DNA of 64,000 bases from Lathyrus oleraceus (taxonomy: Eukaryota; Streptophyta; Magnoliopsida; Fabales; Fabaceae): the NCBI RefSeq assembly GCF_024323335.1, contig NC_066581.1, forward strand, positions 179,111,330 to 179,175,329. The letters run 5' to 3'. How positions within the stretch are numbered: the first letter of the stretch is position 1; each line of letters starts with the position of its first letter. Both the position numbers and the translations under genes were made by a program. A model generated the notes under the pieces. The model searched no databases and was not told where the DNA came from. It saw nothing but the letters and a program-made list of their open reading frames with translations. Shown here piece after piece: positions 48,754 through 59,919 of this stretch.

Positions 48754-50394
48754 CTAAGACAGATGACTTCCAGGAATGAGCGTCTTCAAGTAGTGACACT
48801 GGTCTATCAACAGTTCACACTCTGAGCATTCTGGCAAGGGAGTGATCTTCTCCTTCAACTGTCTTCTAAGCTCGACAACTTCTGCCCCAAGCTGGGTCTC
48901 TGATGCAAGTCTTTGGTCGACTTCCTTCTTCAACTGGATATCTTTGTCTCTGAGTTGCTTCTCCAAGTCTCTGATCTTCTTCAGATAACTGGCTTCAGCT
49001 CTCTGCAATCTCAAACACTCTCTGTGCTCTGCATCTAGCAAGGTTTCCATCTCTGCATAAGATCTCTTCTTGCTCCTTACTCCACCAACATCTGCACTCT
49101 GGGCATCTCTGAGTTGGTGGGTCAGGTTCAGCTTATCAGCTTTGGCTTGATACAACTCCATCTGGGCATCTTGCTCTTTCTCCTTCAGGCGACGATTCTC
49201 CATCAGAGCTCGCTTGTACTGCTCAGCAGGCACAGTCTCAGCAAGAATCAAGGATGGTTGCACTTGCAACGGATTCATCCTATCATAGGGTAGCAGTAAA
49301 GTTTCCACTCTCTTCTTCACCCAATCAGTGTAATCAGGCATAGCAATGGCAAACTTCTTCCCTAAGACAGATCCATCTTTAACACCAATGGACTTCCAAG
49401 CTCTTCCAATCTGCTCTAATCTAATAGGGTCAGCACGCTTCTCAAAATACACACTCTCAGCTATCTCAGCTTCAAGTGGTCTTCCATTCATCACGAACCC
49501 TAACTGGAGAAGAGAAAGAACCGGGTTGTAATTGATGCAACCCCTAGTCCCCACAAGTGGCACGTTCCGGAATTCTCCACAACTCATAATAACATCTCGC
49601 ACGTCCATCCGGTATGACTTCCATCTGATATCATATGAAGTGAGAGACATCACCCTCTGAGTCCACCTATAAGTACTCTGAGCCTCAACAAATGGTCCAC
49701 TGACTGGCAGGAGAGACATGAACCATCTGAGAAAAAGTGGGAGACAACACCTGATAGCTCCACCCTTACCATGCCTACTGTGGATAGCATAGTAAGTGTC
49801 AGCTAACAGAGTAGGAACTGGATTCCCTCCAAAGAAGATACTGACTGCAGCATAGTCAACAAAGTTGGGCATACTCGGAAACAGGACGATCCCATAGATC
49901 ATAACAGCAAGCTGGGCGTGAAAAGCTTCCCAATTACCCTTCTCTGCTTCTCCTCTAGCAACTCTCAGCAGAAACTTCAAAGGCAACCCAACAGTATTCC
50001 CACTGGTCTTCCAACTATCACTGATCTCTCTGATACTCAGATGAAGAGCTCTAGCAACAACCCTGAAATCAACTTCCTTCGGGACGTCCAAGAAAGGAAC
50101 CTGATGTTGAATAGGGACACCCAACAGAATGGAGTACTCCTCGAGAGTAGGCGCCAACTGATAGTCCTGGAAAGTGAAACATCTAAGCTCCGGGTCATAG
50201 AACTGAAGAAGAGTCTGCAACAGCACCGGATCAACTACCATCTTCAACAGAGTCAACAGATCCCCATACTGGTCAACGAACCCCTTCAGATGATCACTGG
50301 TCACAAGACTACTCAACTCAATCAGAGACGTCAGAGGCTCACGATGAAAGTTGTAGGAACAGGTCTTCCGCTTCGGCTCTGGAACTGTTGTCAT
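48754..50394 (-). CDS. Ogre ORF1 protein, plant-mobile-domain-like, with coiled coil
   Basis: An intact frame of 546 residues upstream of gag, the extra ORF that defines Ogre elements. Residues about 20-340 resemble the plant mobile or aminotransferase-like domain seen in plant nuclear proteins and in other transposons: FYDPELRCFTFQDYQLAPTL, EEYSILLGVP, and later WTQRVMSLTSYDIRWKSYR. Residues about 385-530 form a charged coiled coil ending in a small Cys pair (CSECELL). Its role is unknown; nuclear or silencing-related functions of the domain elsewhere are only a hint. It is the only long undamaged coding region in element C. Confidence 0.85.
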   Translation of the reverse strand: MTTVPEPKRKTCSYNFHREPLTSLIELSSLVTSDHLKGFVDQYGDLLTLLKMVVDPVLLQTLLQFYDPELRCFTFQDYQLAPTLEEYSILLGVPIQHQVPFLDVPKEVDFRVVARALHLSIREISDSWKTSGNTVGLPLKFLLRVARGEAEKGNWEAFHAQLAVMIYGIVLFPSMPNFVDYAAVSIFFGGNPVPTLLADTYYAIHSRHGKGGAIRCCLPLFLRWFMSLLPVSGPFVEAQSTYRWTQRVMSLTSYDIRWKSYRMDVRDVIMSCGEFRNVPLVGTRGCINYNPVLSLLQLGFVMNGRPLEAEIAESVYFEKRADPIRLEQIGRAWKSIGVKDGSVLGKKFAIAMPDYTDWVKKRVETLLLPYDRMNPLQVQPSLILAETVPAEQYKRALMENRRLKEKEQDAQMELYQAKADKLNLTHQLRDAQSADVGGVRSKKRSYAEMETLLDAEHRECLRLQRAEASYLKKIRDLEKQLRDKDIQLKKEVDQRLASETQLGAEVVELRRQLKEKITPLPECSECELLIDQCHYLKTLIPGSHLS

Positions 50395-51205
50395 CTCTAT
50401 TAGTGAACCAAGCTCTGGAATGTACCTGAGAAATGATATGCATGTAGGGATTAGTTTTTTCTTTTTCTTTTTTCATTTTTTTATTGCATTTCTTTTGAAA
50501 AATAAACATGCTATGATGCACATGATGCAGACACGACTGGCAAGCTGTGCATCTCTGAACACAGGATCGAAGCTTCGGCTCGAACTCTGATCACAATCAT
50601 CTGAAACCCAAAGTCAACTGATCAACTGTCATCTGAACCCAATCTGGAGAAACTGAGTCACCAACAGAACCCTGAGTCACCATCGAATCACCTACCGATC
50701 ACCAATAGTCACCATCTATACCTGTTAAAATGATCATTCCCTCCCCACTCACGGGTGTCATCTAGGCCAGGGTAAGGTCGAAAGAAACGCAGCATAAATA
50801 ACCTTTCGCAGAATATCATCATATACACACCCGAAGTGTGTAACGATAATACCCCACCAGGGTCTGAACTGCTCGTGATATCAATGTTCCGCTAAGTGGC
50901 GCATACCACCCGCTTCCCATGAATCACTCTATTCCTAGGTTTCCTAGATTTCACTCATAGCCTGGGTATTGGGCCTTTTACCTCGAGTAACTCCCACCCC
51001 CAATCAGAGAGACACATCACAACCAGCAGATGAATATGAATGAATGCAAACATTAATGCACACAATAAATGCAAACAATAAATGCACATATATACAATGA
51101 ATGCAATAAATAACACAGCACAAAGCAACCAAAGCCCTAACCTAGAGAGCGCTAGGAGAGACTCGCTTAGGGAAGATGGACCAGCAAGAGGTCAACTTCT
51201 CTGTT
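50395..51205 (-). other. Leader of element C
   Basis: Noncoding sequence between PBS and ORF1 on the minus strand, with text equivalent to the other leaders (near 50740-50990). No frame is supported. Confidence 0.55.
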
Positions 51206-51223
51206 TCCCCAGCAGAGTCGCCA
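51206..51223 (-). other. Primer binding site of element C
   Basis: On the minus strand TGGCGACTCTGCTGGGGA, two bases after the LTR. Confidence 0.9.
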
Positions 51224-51409
51224 GCTGTCGCATTACGCGAAAAACCGGCGGGAAAACAAGAACAACAGAGCCGCCACCGTGCGTTATTTATCCCAAAAGA
51301 GGGAAAGGAAACGCTCGAAGTAAACCTGGAAAAGACATGGTGTCGCGACCAAAGAGAATGGGATCGGGAGTCGGTTTTGCGAAGGGAAGGTATTAGCACC
51401 CCTACGCAT

Positions 51410-51425
51410 CCGTCGTACTCGACGG
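51410..51425 (-). other. AGTA hairpin, C 5' LTR
   Basis: CCGTCG-AGTA-CGACGG on the minus strand, followed by GATGCGTAGGGGTGC. The GAACTACG module is at about 52007-51960. Confidence 0.75.
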
Positions 51426-54400
51426 GATCCACGCACAAAAGGAAGGAAAATGGTTGCTAAAACACTGCTCACACACACACAATGGCTGAAAGAGACACGA
51501 GAAAACAGACAAGACTAACTCGGCAGGATGTCGCATCCTGGGCCTACTTAGTCTATCAAGCATAGACATCAGAGTCGAAGTAGTTCGGACTGGGGAAAAC
51601 ACATGCTCGCTAGGATATCGCATCCTATGCATACGTATCTTCTTGGACGAAGAAGAATCAGAGCATTCGTAGCTCGGCTAACACACGCCAAACAAAACAA
51701 CACAAACACGGGTAAACATGGGACCCGAATGCCAATCACTGGACTTATATCAGCGCCCGAACCAAAACACACACAAAGAGGCAAACGTGGGACCCGAATG
51801 CCAATCACTAGACTTATATCAGCGCCCGAACCAAACAAACCCACACTGGAACCCGAATGCCAATCGCTGGACTTATATCAGCTTCCAAGCACACAACAAC
51901 ACACACAAAGGGGACAAAACAAAAGACACAAAGGTTGCCCGGAGAGATCAGCTCAATCTCCTTCCTACGTACCTCATCTGGTATGAGGATCAGGGCGACG
52001 TAGTTCCCCTACGCAGGGTCAAAGGACTAGCCTAACCAGATAACAAAAGGAGACACAACTAGGGAGACTACGACTCGAGCCTAGATGTTATCATGCAAAT
52101 CATCCCTAAGTTAAGGTTTCTAGCTAACTTGCACAGGGAGCAAGCCTATCCTAAAGCACAGGCAATAGCAAACAAACAATCACAAATAGCACACACTATA
52201 TACACACAAGTGAGGCTCAAACAAGGGTGAGGCTGCAAGGGCAAGCCAACTGTACAGGGTAATGTTTTGCTCTTAACCACTGACATTGAGAGTCAGGGTG
52301 AAGCAGATGAAAGGTGAGTGAAGATAAGACTTCACAGCTCTTATCCCTGGCCAGGGAGAGCTTCATACAATGAAGTGTGGGTCCAGAAAGTGGGAACCCT
52401 TCTACACTTATGACACTGACACAACTGTACACTGTACAAGATCTTGGGTTAGTATCCCAATGCATCAACACAGTGGTGTGAGCAGAGGGATGACTCAACA
52501 GAATAGCAGGGGATGGATTGCACATCCCTTGGGTTCTGCCAATTGCCTTATCAGAAGGTCTTTCCTGCTTGGGGACAAATATAAACAAGCACAAGCATTG
52601 CCTCTTAAGGAGGACTTCAGACAGGTGCCTGGCCAAGTAACAGACCAGGTCTTCCAGACTACATGGAGAAGAAGCCAATATACCTCAAATTCTAATTCTA
52701 TCAAGCAAAGCAAAGCAAGTTCTCAGTAGAACTAAAGCAACTAAGGTACCTGAAATCAATCCAATGTGATCAGTACTCAAACAAACCAACAATAAACAGC
52801 AAAAGTCAACAGTCAAACTGTACAGTCAAACACAATCACAATGCACAAAGGTGCAAGCCATAAAGACTCAAGACCAAGTTTTAAACCTACAAAACAAAGT
52901 CAAGGTTAGTCATAAGCAAGTCCCAAGTCAACTCCAATTGAGTGCACATCATTATGTTCAAGCAACTTATGCCTTTAACCTGAAACAAAACTCAAAAGTG
53001 AGAGTACAAACCACTAGTCCAAGACTAGGGCCAAAATGAGATCAAATCATTAAAACAGAACATGAAACTTATCAAAAATCAAGACCAAACAATTAAGAAT
53101 CAAATCCAATTGGTCTCATGTTCATATCATTCATCAATATCATTTCATGAACAAAATAGCACAAAACATGTCATATAGAACCTCAAAGGACCAAACAGAA
53201 TGGCTTAACTCAAATCCAATCACAAACATTTCAATAAATCCTCAAATAATTCATGATCAAACACCATCCATAATATGATAAGCATGCAAAATTTCAGCTC
53301 ATTTGGATCAAGGGAAGTAAGTCAATGAAATTCAAAAAGTCAAAGCAATTTCACACAAGCTCATACAAGGCATCAAAACATGCATCAACTTCAACCAATC
53401 ATAAAACAGTGACAAAGCATGATAAGTGAATAAGATCAAAACCATGACAACTTCCAATATGTCTAGAATACACATGTCAAAGTTCAAGTTCATCCAATAA
53501 ACCATAAGGATTTCCCAAATCAAATGAAAACATGACTCACAAAAAGTCAATAATTGGTCAAGCAGGGGAGAAATTACCAAACAAATTGAAAATTAACTCA
53601 ATAAATCCAGAAAAATTCACATGTATTCTCAACATCCATATTCTCAATCATGCAAAAATCCAGCTCAATTCAAGGTCCACAAGCATGGCAAATAAAATCA
53701 TGAAATTGCATAATGAATGGTGTGACACAAATTGTCACACCTCTATTCAAAAAATCATATCTCATCAACCAGGAACTCAAAAATTACAAACCACATATCC
53801 AAGTGCTCCTTAAGATGTCTAGAAAATGCTTGTAAAGTTTCAAAAATTTCTAATGAAGCATCATCATTTTATGAGTGAAATGGAAAAACATAGGCAAGAA
53901 GCATACATGATCAAAGACATTAGACCAAAATAAAAACCATCCATGCACAACTTGTGTTATCATGCTCATAAAACACTAGAGGAAAAATGGAGATGGATGC
54001 AAAAATCCCCACACAATTTGGATCATCCAAGAATTATTTATGAAATTTTGAAGTTGATTGATAAAATGAAATAAACATTTAAGCAATTAAAATGAATTAA
54101 AGGCTGAGCGTGGCATTTTGGTAAATATCATGATCACTTAATGAAACGCTGAGTTTCATTAAGTGTGTTGGCAACGCGTGAGTGGACAGAAGCCACGGGA
54201 AACAGGAATTTGAAAACGAAATGAAGAAGCACGGATCAAACAGCTATCTGGACACGTTCTTGAACATTCATCCACATTCATCATTTCCAGAAATCACCAA
54301 GAACAAATTCTCACTAAAATCATCGTGCCTTATATCAAAATGATCGGCGTTCAACATACATCATGAATCTAACGAGCATTTAACCTAAATCTACTCATGC

Positions 54401-54947
54401 TTCACAGATCGAGCAAAATCAAGTTTCACATCCAAACTTCAAATCCAAATAACTAAGTCAATTCTTAATGAAATCACATGATTCGAGTTGCAGTGCACTC
54501 TATGAACTTCAATCTATCAAAGCCATATCATGATTACAACAATTATTGAGATCGAATTCTAACCTCTTGGAGATGGCAGTGTTGGATTCGTGCGTTTCAA
54601 GATGCCAATTGCCAAAACAGATGATGATTGATGATGTAGAAGATGAATGGAGTAGGTCTTGTAGCTCAATTATGCACCAGCTTGTAGAATCATCAATTTG
54701 CCATGGATGAGCTTGATGATGACAGTCACGATTTCTCAATGATTTGGCCAAGGTTTTGTGAAACAGTTCTTCAATAATACCTGTAGAAGATATATCAAAC
54801 AAGAACCAGCAAAAAGAGTGAAGAAATTCAATGGAATTGGTGAAAAAAGTGTGAAGAAGCTTTGAAGAAAATGGAGAGAATTTGATGAATTTTCTGTTAG
54901 ATCTGAGAAATGAGATTGTGATCATCAGTTTCTGTTATAATTATGAA

Positions 54948-54953
54948 CTTATA
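54948..54953 (-). promoter_or_regulatory. Candidate TATA box of the C LTR
   Basis: On the minus strand TATAAG lies in GGTATAAGTTC and is followed by a TTCTC-rich leader-like stretch. The assignment is inference. Confidence 0.35.
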
Positions 54954-55981
54954 CCATGTGTTAATCCATGTGTTAATCAAGATTAGGCAAATCCAAGTGA
55001 ATTAGTGAAATGCACTTTCATGAGTTTTGGCCAAAATGCCCTTTTCAAGATGCAGTCAATGTAACAGTAGAAATGCAATGCAAACAAGTCATATTTGACA
55101 TTTAGAATGTGTTGGAATTGGTTTGAAGTGCAAATGACATGTATTTTTGAAAATCACTATTTTTCCCACCAAAATACAAATTAGTCCACTTGAAAAATGC
55201 CATTTTGATGTGTTGATTTTTGATGAAATGTAATGATGCAATGTGATAGTACATGTCAAATGTGACTTTCTCAAAAAAGAATCACCCAATTTGGCCAAAT
55301 GGTTCATGAGTTATGGCCTTTTGAAGTTCAACATTTTCTGAAAATGATTTGATCATAACTTGCCAACCACACATGAGAAATGCATTTTCTTGGACGTTTT
55401 GGAAAGGTGAGAACAAGATCTTCAACTTTCATGTTGGACAAAATTCCATTTGAAGCTTTTATGATGAAGTAATTTTGAGGAGAAGAACTTTCCATTTTGG
55501 GCAGCTTGAAATTACAGGTCACCTGCTATTTTGGAAAACTTTTCATCTGACTTCCAATTCTTCAACCTTGATCTTTGATATGTCAAATGAGACTTATATG
55601 GACATGAATGAGGCCTTTCAAACCATCTCACACCTTCCAATCCATAAAATCAGGCACAGTTGACCATATTTGACTTTCTAGGGTTTCTGAAGAAATTCAG
55701 CTTGACTGTGGAGCTTTGATCATCCAATCTTTGGCCAAATCACTTCAAAATGATCCTTAGACCATATGAACTTGATAAACCAACCCTAGGGCTTTGTCTC
55801 CATGGAAATGGCACTTGCTTGCTTGTTTGACTGATTCTCCTGATCATTTTGACCTAATTTGTCTGTTGAACTTGCACTTGGGCAAATGGCCATGCAATGC
55901 TATGCAATGGACTTTGTTATGTTAATGACCTAAAAATGAAAATGTATGTACAAAAGGTAGATGCAAATTTGAGGTGCTACA

Positions 55982-55986
55982 GCGAG
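55982..55986 (+). repeat. Right target-site duplication of element C
   Basis: GCGAG, identical to 18195-18199. Confidence 0.9.
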
Positions 55987-55989
55987 CAG

Positions 55990-56060
55990 CGTGGTTCGCT
56001 TAGCGAATTTGAAATGTCATGCTCGCTAGGCGAGCAAATTCTTCGCTAGGCGAAGCTCAC
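55990..56060 (+). repeat. Covarying TAG-loop palindromes in the B LTR
   Basis: GCTCGC-TAG-GCGAGC and CTTCGC-TAG-GCGAAG stand side by side near 56020-56056, with TTCGCT/AGCGAA just upstream. Similar GCTAGC and GCGAAGCTTCGC forms recur at 56555-56640. Element C inserted into one member of this set. Confidence 0.75.
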
Positions 56061-56138
56061 GCGTTTTAAAAATATAACAGAAAAATCTTGGACTTGGACC
56101 TCTCTCATTTTGAGCCCACAAAGCCACGAAAATCAAGT

Positions 56139-56145
56139 TATAAAT
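56139..56145 (+). promoter_or_regulatory. Candidate TATA box of the B LTR
   Basis: TATAAAT in AAGTTATAAATTC, followed by an A-rich and then CT-rich leader-like stretch. Confidence 0.45.
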
Positions 56146-57944
56146 TCTAAAATTTTAGTAGAACAAAAACAAAGAAAAGAACAGAGCTGGAAGTGGTGAA
56201 AGCTGAAGACACTTTGAAGAACTCATTTGCACAAAATCACCTCTACTAATTCCATCTCATAAAAACCCTAACATTTCTCTGCAAACCCAACCGGGCAATT
56301 CAATTTCATTCGATCTCTCCAATCAGGTTTGCCCTATTTCCATTACTTTATGCTTTCAATTTGAAATTTCTGAAGTATGAGGCATTATGGGTGGATTTGG
56401 AAGAGTGGGTATCGTTAGGTTTTGCATGTGGATTTAGATATGTATGAATGTGTAGAACAATGCCTTGAATGTTTAGTCACTTAGTTTATGAAACGGGTAC
56501 CATAGGGTTTAGGGTTTCTGAAATCGGACTGTTATCAAGAAAACAACAGAACCCGCGGGCGTTCGCTAGCACCTCGCTAAGCGAACATGTAGCGAAGCTT
56601 CGCTAGCACCTCGCTAAGCGAAGCAGTGGCGATCGTGACACTAGCTGTTCTGTTTTTATTTCCTATCTTATCTGTCTTATGTTTTGTTATGACATGTTTT
56701 CTATTGCATCCATGCACTGTTTACCTGACACAGTTGTTGTTATGTTTCTTTTGTTCGGTGCAACTCATGATTGCACCCCTTCTTGTTATTCTAACTTGTT
56801 TGTTGAGTTTTGTGAGGGCTCACGTAACTTTTGAAGAGATAGCTTCTTGGTATTCCACTTTATTTGTGGGATACCATTTGGAGATTTATTCTGAATACTT
56901 TGCTGACTTGCTTTCTTTCATGGTGCTAGCTTGAGAGATCTCCGGGTTTCTCGTTCCTTTAGTTGCTGTTACTTCGGATCTTTATCCGTGTGGTAGATCT
57001 TTTGATCCCTTTTACATCTTTCCCGCATTTTACCGCTTTCTTAGCTGGAAGACCTCGATAGGAGGCAATGTTTTTGTGTGTTTACTTTTGTGCCTAAAGA
57101 CCTCCAAGAAGAGGCACCAGTGCTAAAGACCTCCATGAAGAGGCAATTGACAGATCAAAGGAATCAGTAGTCAGTCCCTCGTTATTCAGTGTGTCGTTCT
57201 TTATGCTCGCACTACATGTCGATGCTTCAGAACAAAAGCCCGAGATCTTTTGTCCGGTCGGTCAGTGGAGAGGGTTCCACCTTTCTGAATCCCCACTTTT
57301 TGTCATGAGCTCACCCTGTCCAGGGTTAAGAGCTATGAGGTATTATCCTCATTACCCTTTCGATCTGCTCACCCTGACGTTCAGTGTCAGTGGTTAAGAG
57401 CCCGTTCGATTACCCTTCCATGGCTTGTTTGTCGAGGTTGATATGACCCCTCTTGACTAAAGCCCTACCCACGTATGTTTGAGCCCCCTTGTTGGCGTGT
57501 TTACTCTATGATACATGTTTTGTGTGGTGTGATCGTCTCACACATAGGATTTCTAGGCTTCGTATAGTCTCTCGTCTGCATGTCAATTAAGGTAGCACGG
57601 TTCCTTCGTCTAGGACTTCCTTTCTGCATGAGCATTCCTAAAAAACACAAACAAACTCATTGATTTTTCTTCTCCTAAGAACACGTTAACTCCTTCTACT
57701 ACAGGCGAGTAATTCTCCAAAGGTCGAGCATCCGGTAGATTGTGTAGTGACGTCGTTCATCTAAAAAACACAAAACAAACAAATAGGTCAGCCGAGCTAC
57801 GAAGACTCTGATTCTCATATTCATATGAGATACGTATGCAGTGGATGCGACATCCGTGCGAGTCATTTTCTTTTGACCCCTCTTTTAGTAAATAGTACAT
57901 TAGATAAACCCACACCCTTTAGACAAGAACAACAAGAGTGGATC

Positions 57945-57960
57945 CCGTAGAGTACTACGG
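57945..57960 (+). other. AGTA hairpin, B LTR
   Basis: CCGTAG-AGTA-CTACGG followed by GGGGTGTTAATACC. The upstream module (57793-57870) has a TCTCATAT/ATATGAGA stem and a GGATG/CATCC stem. Confidence 0.75.
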
Positions 57961-58172
57961 ATGCGTAGGGGTGTTAATACCTTCCCTTCGCATAATCGAC
58001 TCCCGAACCCAAGATTTGGTTGCGAGACCTTGTCTTTTCCTTTCCTTTTTCCAGGTTTACTTCGAGCGTTTCCTTTCCCTCCTTTGGGATAAATAACGCA
58101 CGGTGGCGACTCTTCTATCATTTCTTTCTTCTTTTTTCGCCGGTTGTTTCGTTTCGCATTTAGGTTGCGACA

Positions 58173-59270
58173 GATAGTAAGAAGGACCATTGTCATGAGT
58201 AGCCAAGTTAAGAAAGACAGGCCAAATGGAGATCCTAGGAGCTTGAATACAATATTTGTTTGATTGCTTGAGTGGTTGCTAAGTCCAAAGGAAAGGAGCA
58301 TCTTGAATCATCTTTATGATCTCAAGAAAAGGAACTCCAAGGGTTTTATCTCTTCTCTCATCTTTGCATGTTTAGGACTAGCCCTTCTCTTCTTCTCTCC
58401 ACTCTAACCCAAGCCAAACTCATTTTGTGCAAACTTTGATATTGTTTTCAAATTAGAAACCTAGGCCTTATGCCTTTTATTTTTCAAACCCTTTTCATTA
58501 ATACTCATTGTGAATGAACCTTAATTCAACTTTGACTTCATTTTTATAAATAAATCTAACTTGTAAATATAACTCACTTCAAGTCGATTTTTGTGGTTCC
58601 AATGGCCACCTTTGTTAAAACCTTTTTTCATAAAAATTAGCCATAGGTTTGAGTTATCATAGTGGTTGATGTAAACCTCACCTTATCCTTAGTGATTGGA
58701 CTATAAGTCTTCCATACTTATTATAGGGTTAACCCCTCACTAGTATGTTGAAGCTCTCCTCATATGGTGGATTGTTGGTTTAGGTTGAGTTTTCTCCCTT
58801 TGATAACAAAATACCTTAAGGCTTTTTATCAAATCAATTCACCAATCTTTTGAGATTTTTTACCCCGAACTACGAGGTTTTGATCCTACCTTTGTGATGG
58901 TACGTAGGCAATGGGTTCATCCATTCAAACAACAAATTATAAATATAATGTATATTCTTTTCCCATCCCCTCAATATTGTTTGCACAAATATTCTCACAA
59001 ATACCAACCTACAATACACATTTGCAAAAAGAGGTTCCCTTAGAGTACTAAGAATGTTTTGGGTACTTAAAACCTTCCCATTTCATAACCAACCCCCTTA
59101 CCTAGATCTCTGACATTTTTATTAGTTTTTGATTTGATAAAACTTCTTACTTGGCTTTTGTTCGCTTTTTAGCCTTTCCTTTGGACAAATAAAACTGCGG
59201 TGACGACTCGAATTGTATGTTTACTTTTGGTTTAGTCAATAAACCATAAGGTAACGAATACCGCGCTACA
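58173..59270 (+). mobile_element. LTR fragment E (3' part), host of element B
   Basis: It starts abruptly after B and ends CGCGCTACA. It has GAACTACG...TACGTAGGC (58866-58910), CTTAG-AGTA-CTAAG (59039-59052), an AATAAAA-like signal and TGACGACTC, and so is the end of an Ogre-type LTR. It is related to F but diverged. No PBS follows, so it is probably a 3' or solo LTR end. Confidence 0.7.
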
Positions 59271-59912
59271 GAGTGGGAGCTAATTCAACTTCTTTGCACA
59301 TGTGATATGAGGCTACATTATAGGTCACTTTTGACGTATACCATTGATCAAGTGGTTTTGCCAAACTTCAAAAATGCATAACACTATCATTTCAAATCCA
59401 AATGACATGAAATTGGTTACCATTTTGAAGGTCTTTGAGAGAGCTACAACTTTGATGCAGACACTTTTCTCATTTGAAGCTCCCATAAAAAGTTAAGCAA
59501 GGTGTAATATTGAGACATATGGCTTGACACTTAGAAAATTTTCAATATGTCAAATTTTTCCAAACTTCCACCTCAAATATCCCCAAGTTCCAAGCTCCAA
59601 ATGAAAAATTGTTCAACATCAAACTTATTCCTCTTGATCTCACTTTTCCAAAGAGCTAAAATTCATGCATTTTGGATGAGAAATGCATAGGTTACGCATG
59701 GCTTAAATAGGTTGGCATCATGTGTCATGGATCAAACTTCAAACAATAATGCCCAATTGCCTTGCAATCCAATCCACCTCCAATGCATCTGAACTTCATT
59801 ATGGACCTTTGAACAATCATTTGATGGGCCTATGCACGCCCATGCAGCTTGCTTACATCATTTTGCCAATTTTGGAAACTTGAAGGAGTGTGAAATTATC
59901 ATTTGAATTCTC

Positions 59913-59919
59913 TATAAAT
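59913..59919 (+). promoter_or_regulatory. Candidate TATA box of LTR F
   Basis: TATAAAT in TTCTCTATAAATTGGAGC, followed by a CA-rich start-site-like stretch about 30 bp downstream. Confidence 0.5.

Larger units (their letters stand above)
18200..55981 (-). mobile_element. Element C: near-complete Ogre retrotransposon, split by element D
   Basis: Read on the minus strand: 5' LTR 55981-51226, PBS 51223-51206, ORF1, gag, pro, intron, pol (interrupted at 44587/29578 by D), 3' noncoding arrays, PPT and 3' LTR 22955-18200. Both LTRs are 4756 bp and differ by scattered substitutions. The GCGAG duplications flank it exactly. Without D the element is about 22.8 kb, typical of Ogre. It carries in-frame stop codons in gag and pol and is defective. 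Confidence 0.95.
51226..55981 (-). mobile_element. Element C 5' LTR (4756 bp)
   Basis: On the minus strand it runs from TGTAGCACCTC (55981) to GCGACA (51226). It has the same length as the 3' LTR and carries the same three-copy repeat and the AGTA hairpin (51425-51410). A TATA-like site lies near 54950. Confidence 0.94.
10655..58172 (+). mobile_element. Element B: internally deleted Ogre, interrupted by C and D; 5' end outside window
   Basis: The visible parts are the internal region 10655-17912 and a 3' LTR split into 17913-18199 and 55987-58172 by element C. The 5' LTR and PBS must lie left of the window, beyond element A. ORF1, gag and most of pro are missing. The pro tail, intron, RT, both RNase H domains and integrase remain as pseudogenes. 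B itself begins in the middle of an E-type LTR on its right side. Confidence 0.85.
55987..58172 (+). mobile_element. Element B 3' LTR, second part
   Basis: It continues the B LTR after C and ends GCGACA. It contains palindromes (55990-56060 and 56555-56640), a TATAAAT, the structured module (57793-57870), the AGTA hairpin (57945-57960) and PBS-like TGGCGACTCT (58104-58113). A hydrophobic frame at 56626-56934 has no recognisable identity. Confidence 0.88.

Noticed and set aside
56626..56934. Hydrophobic 102-residue frame
   Set aside because: It lies wholly in the B LTR and has no recognisable domain. The composition follows T-rich DNA.
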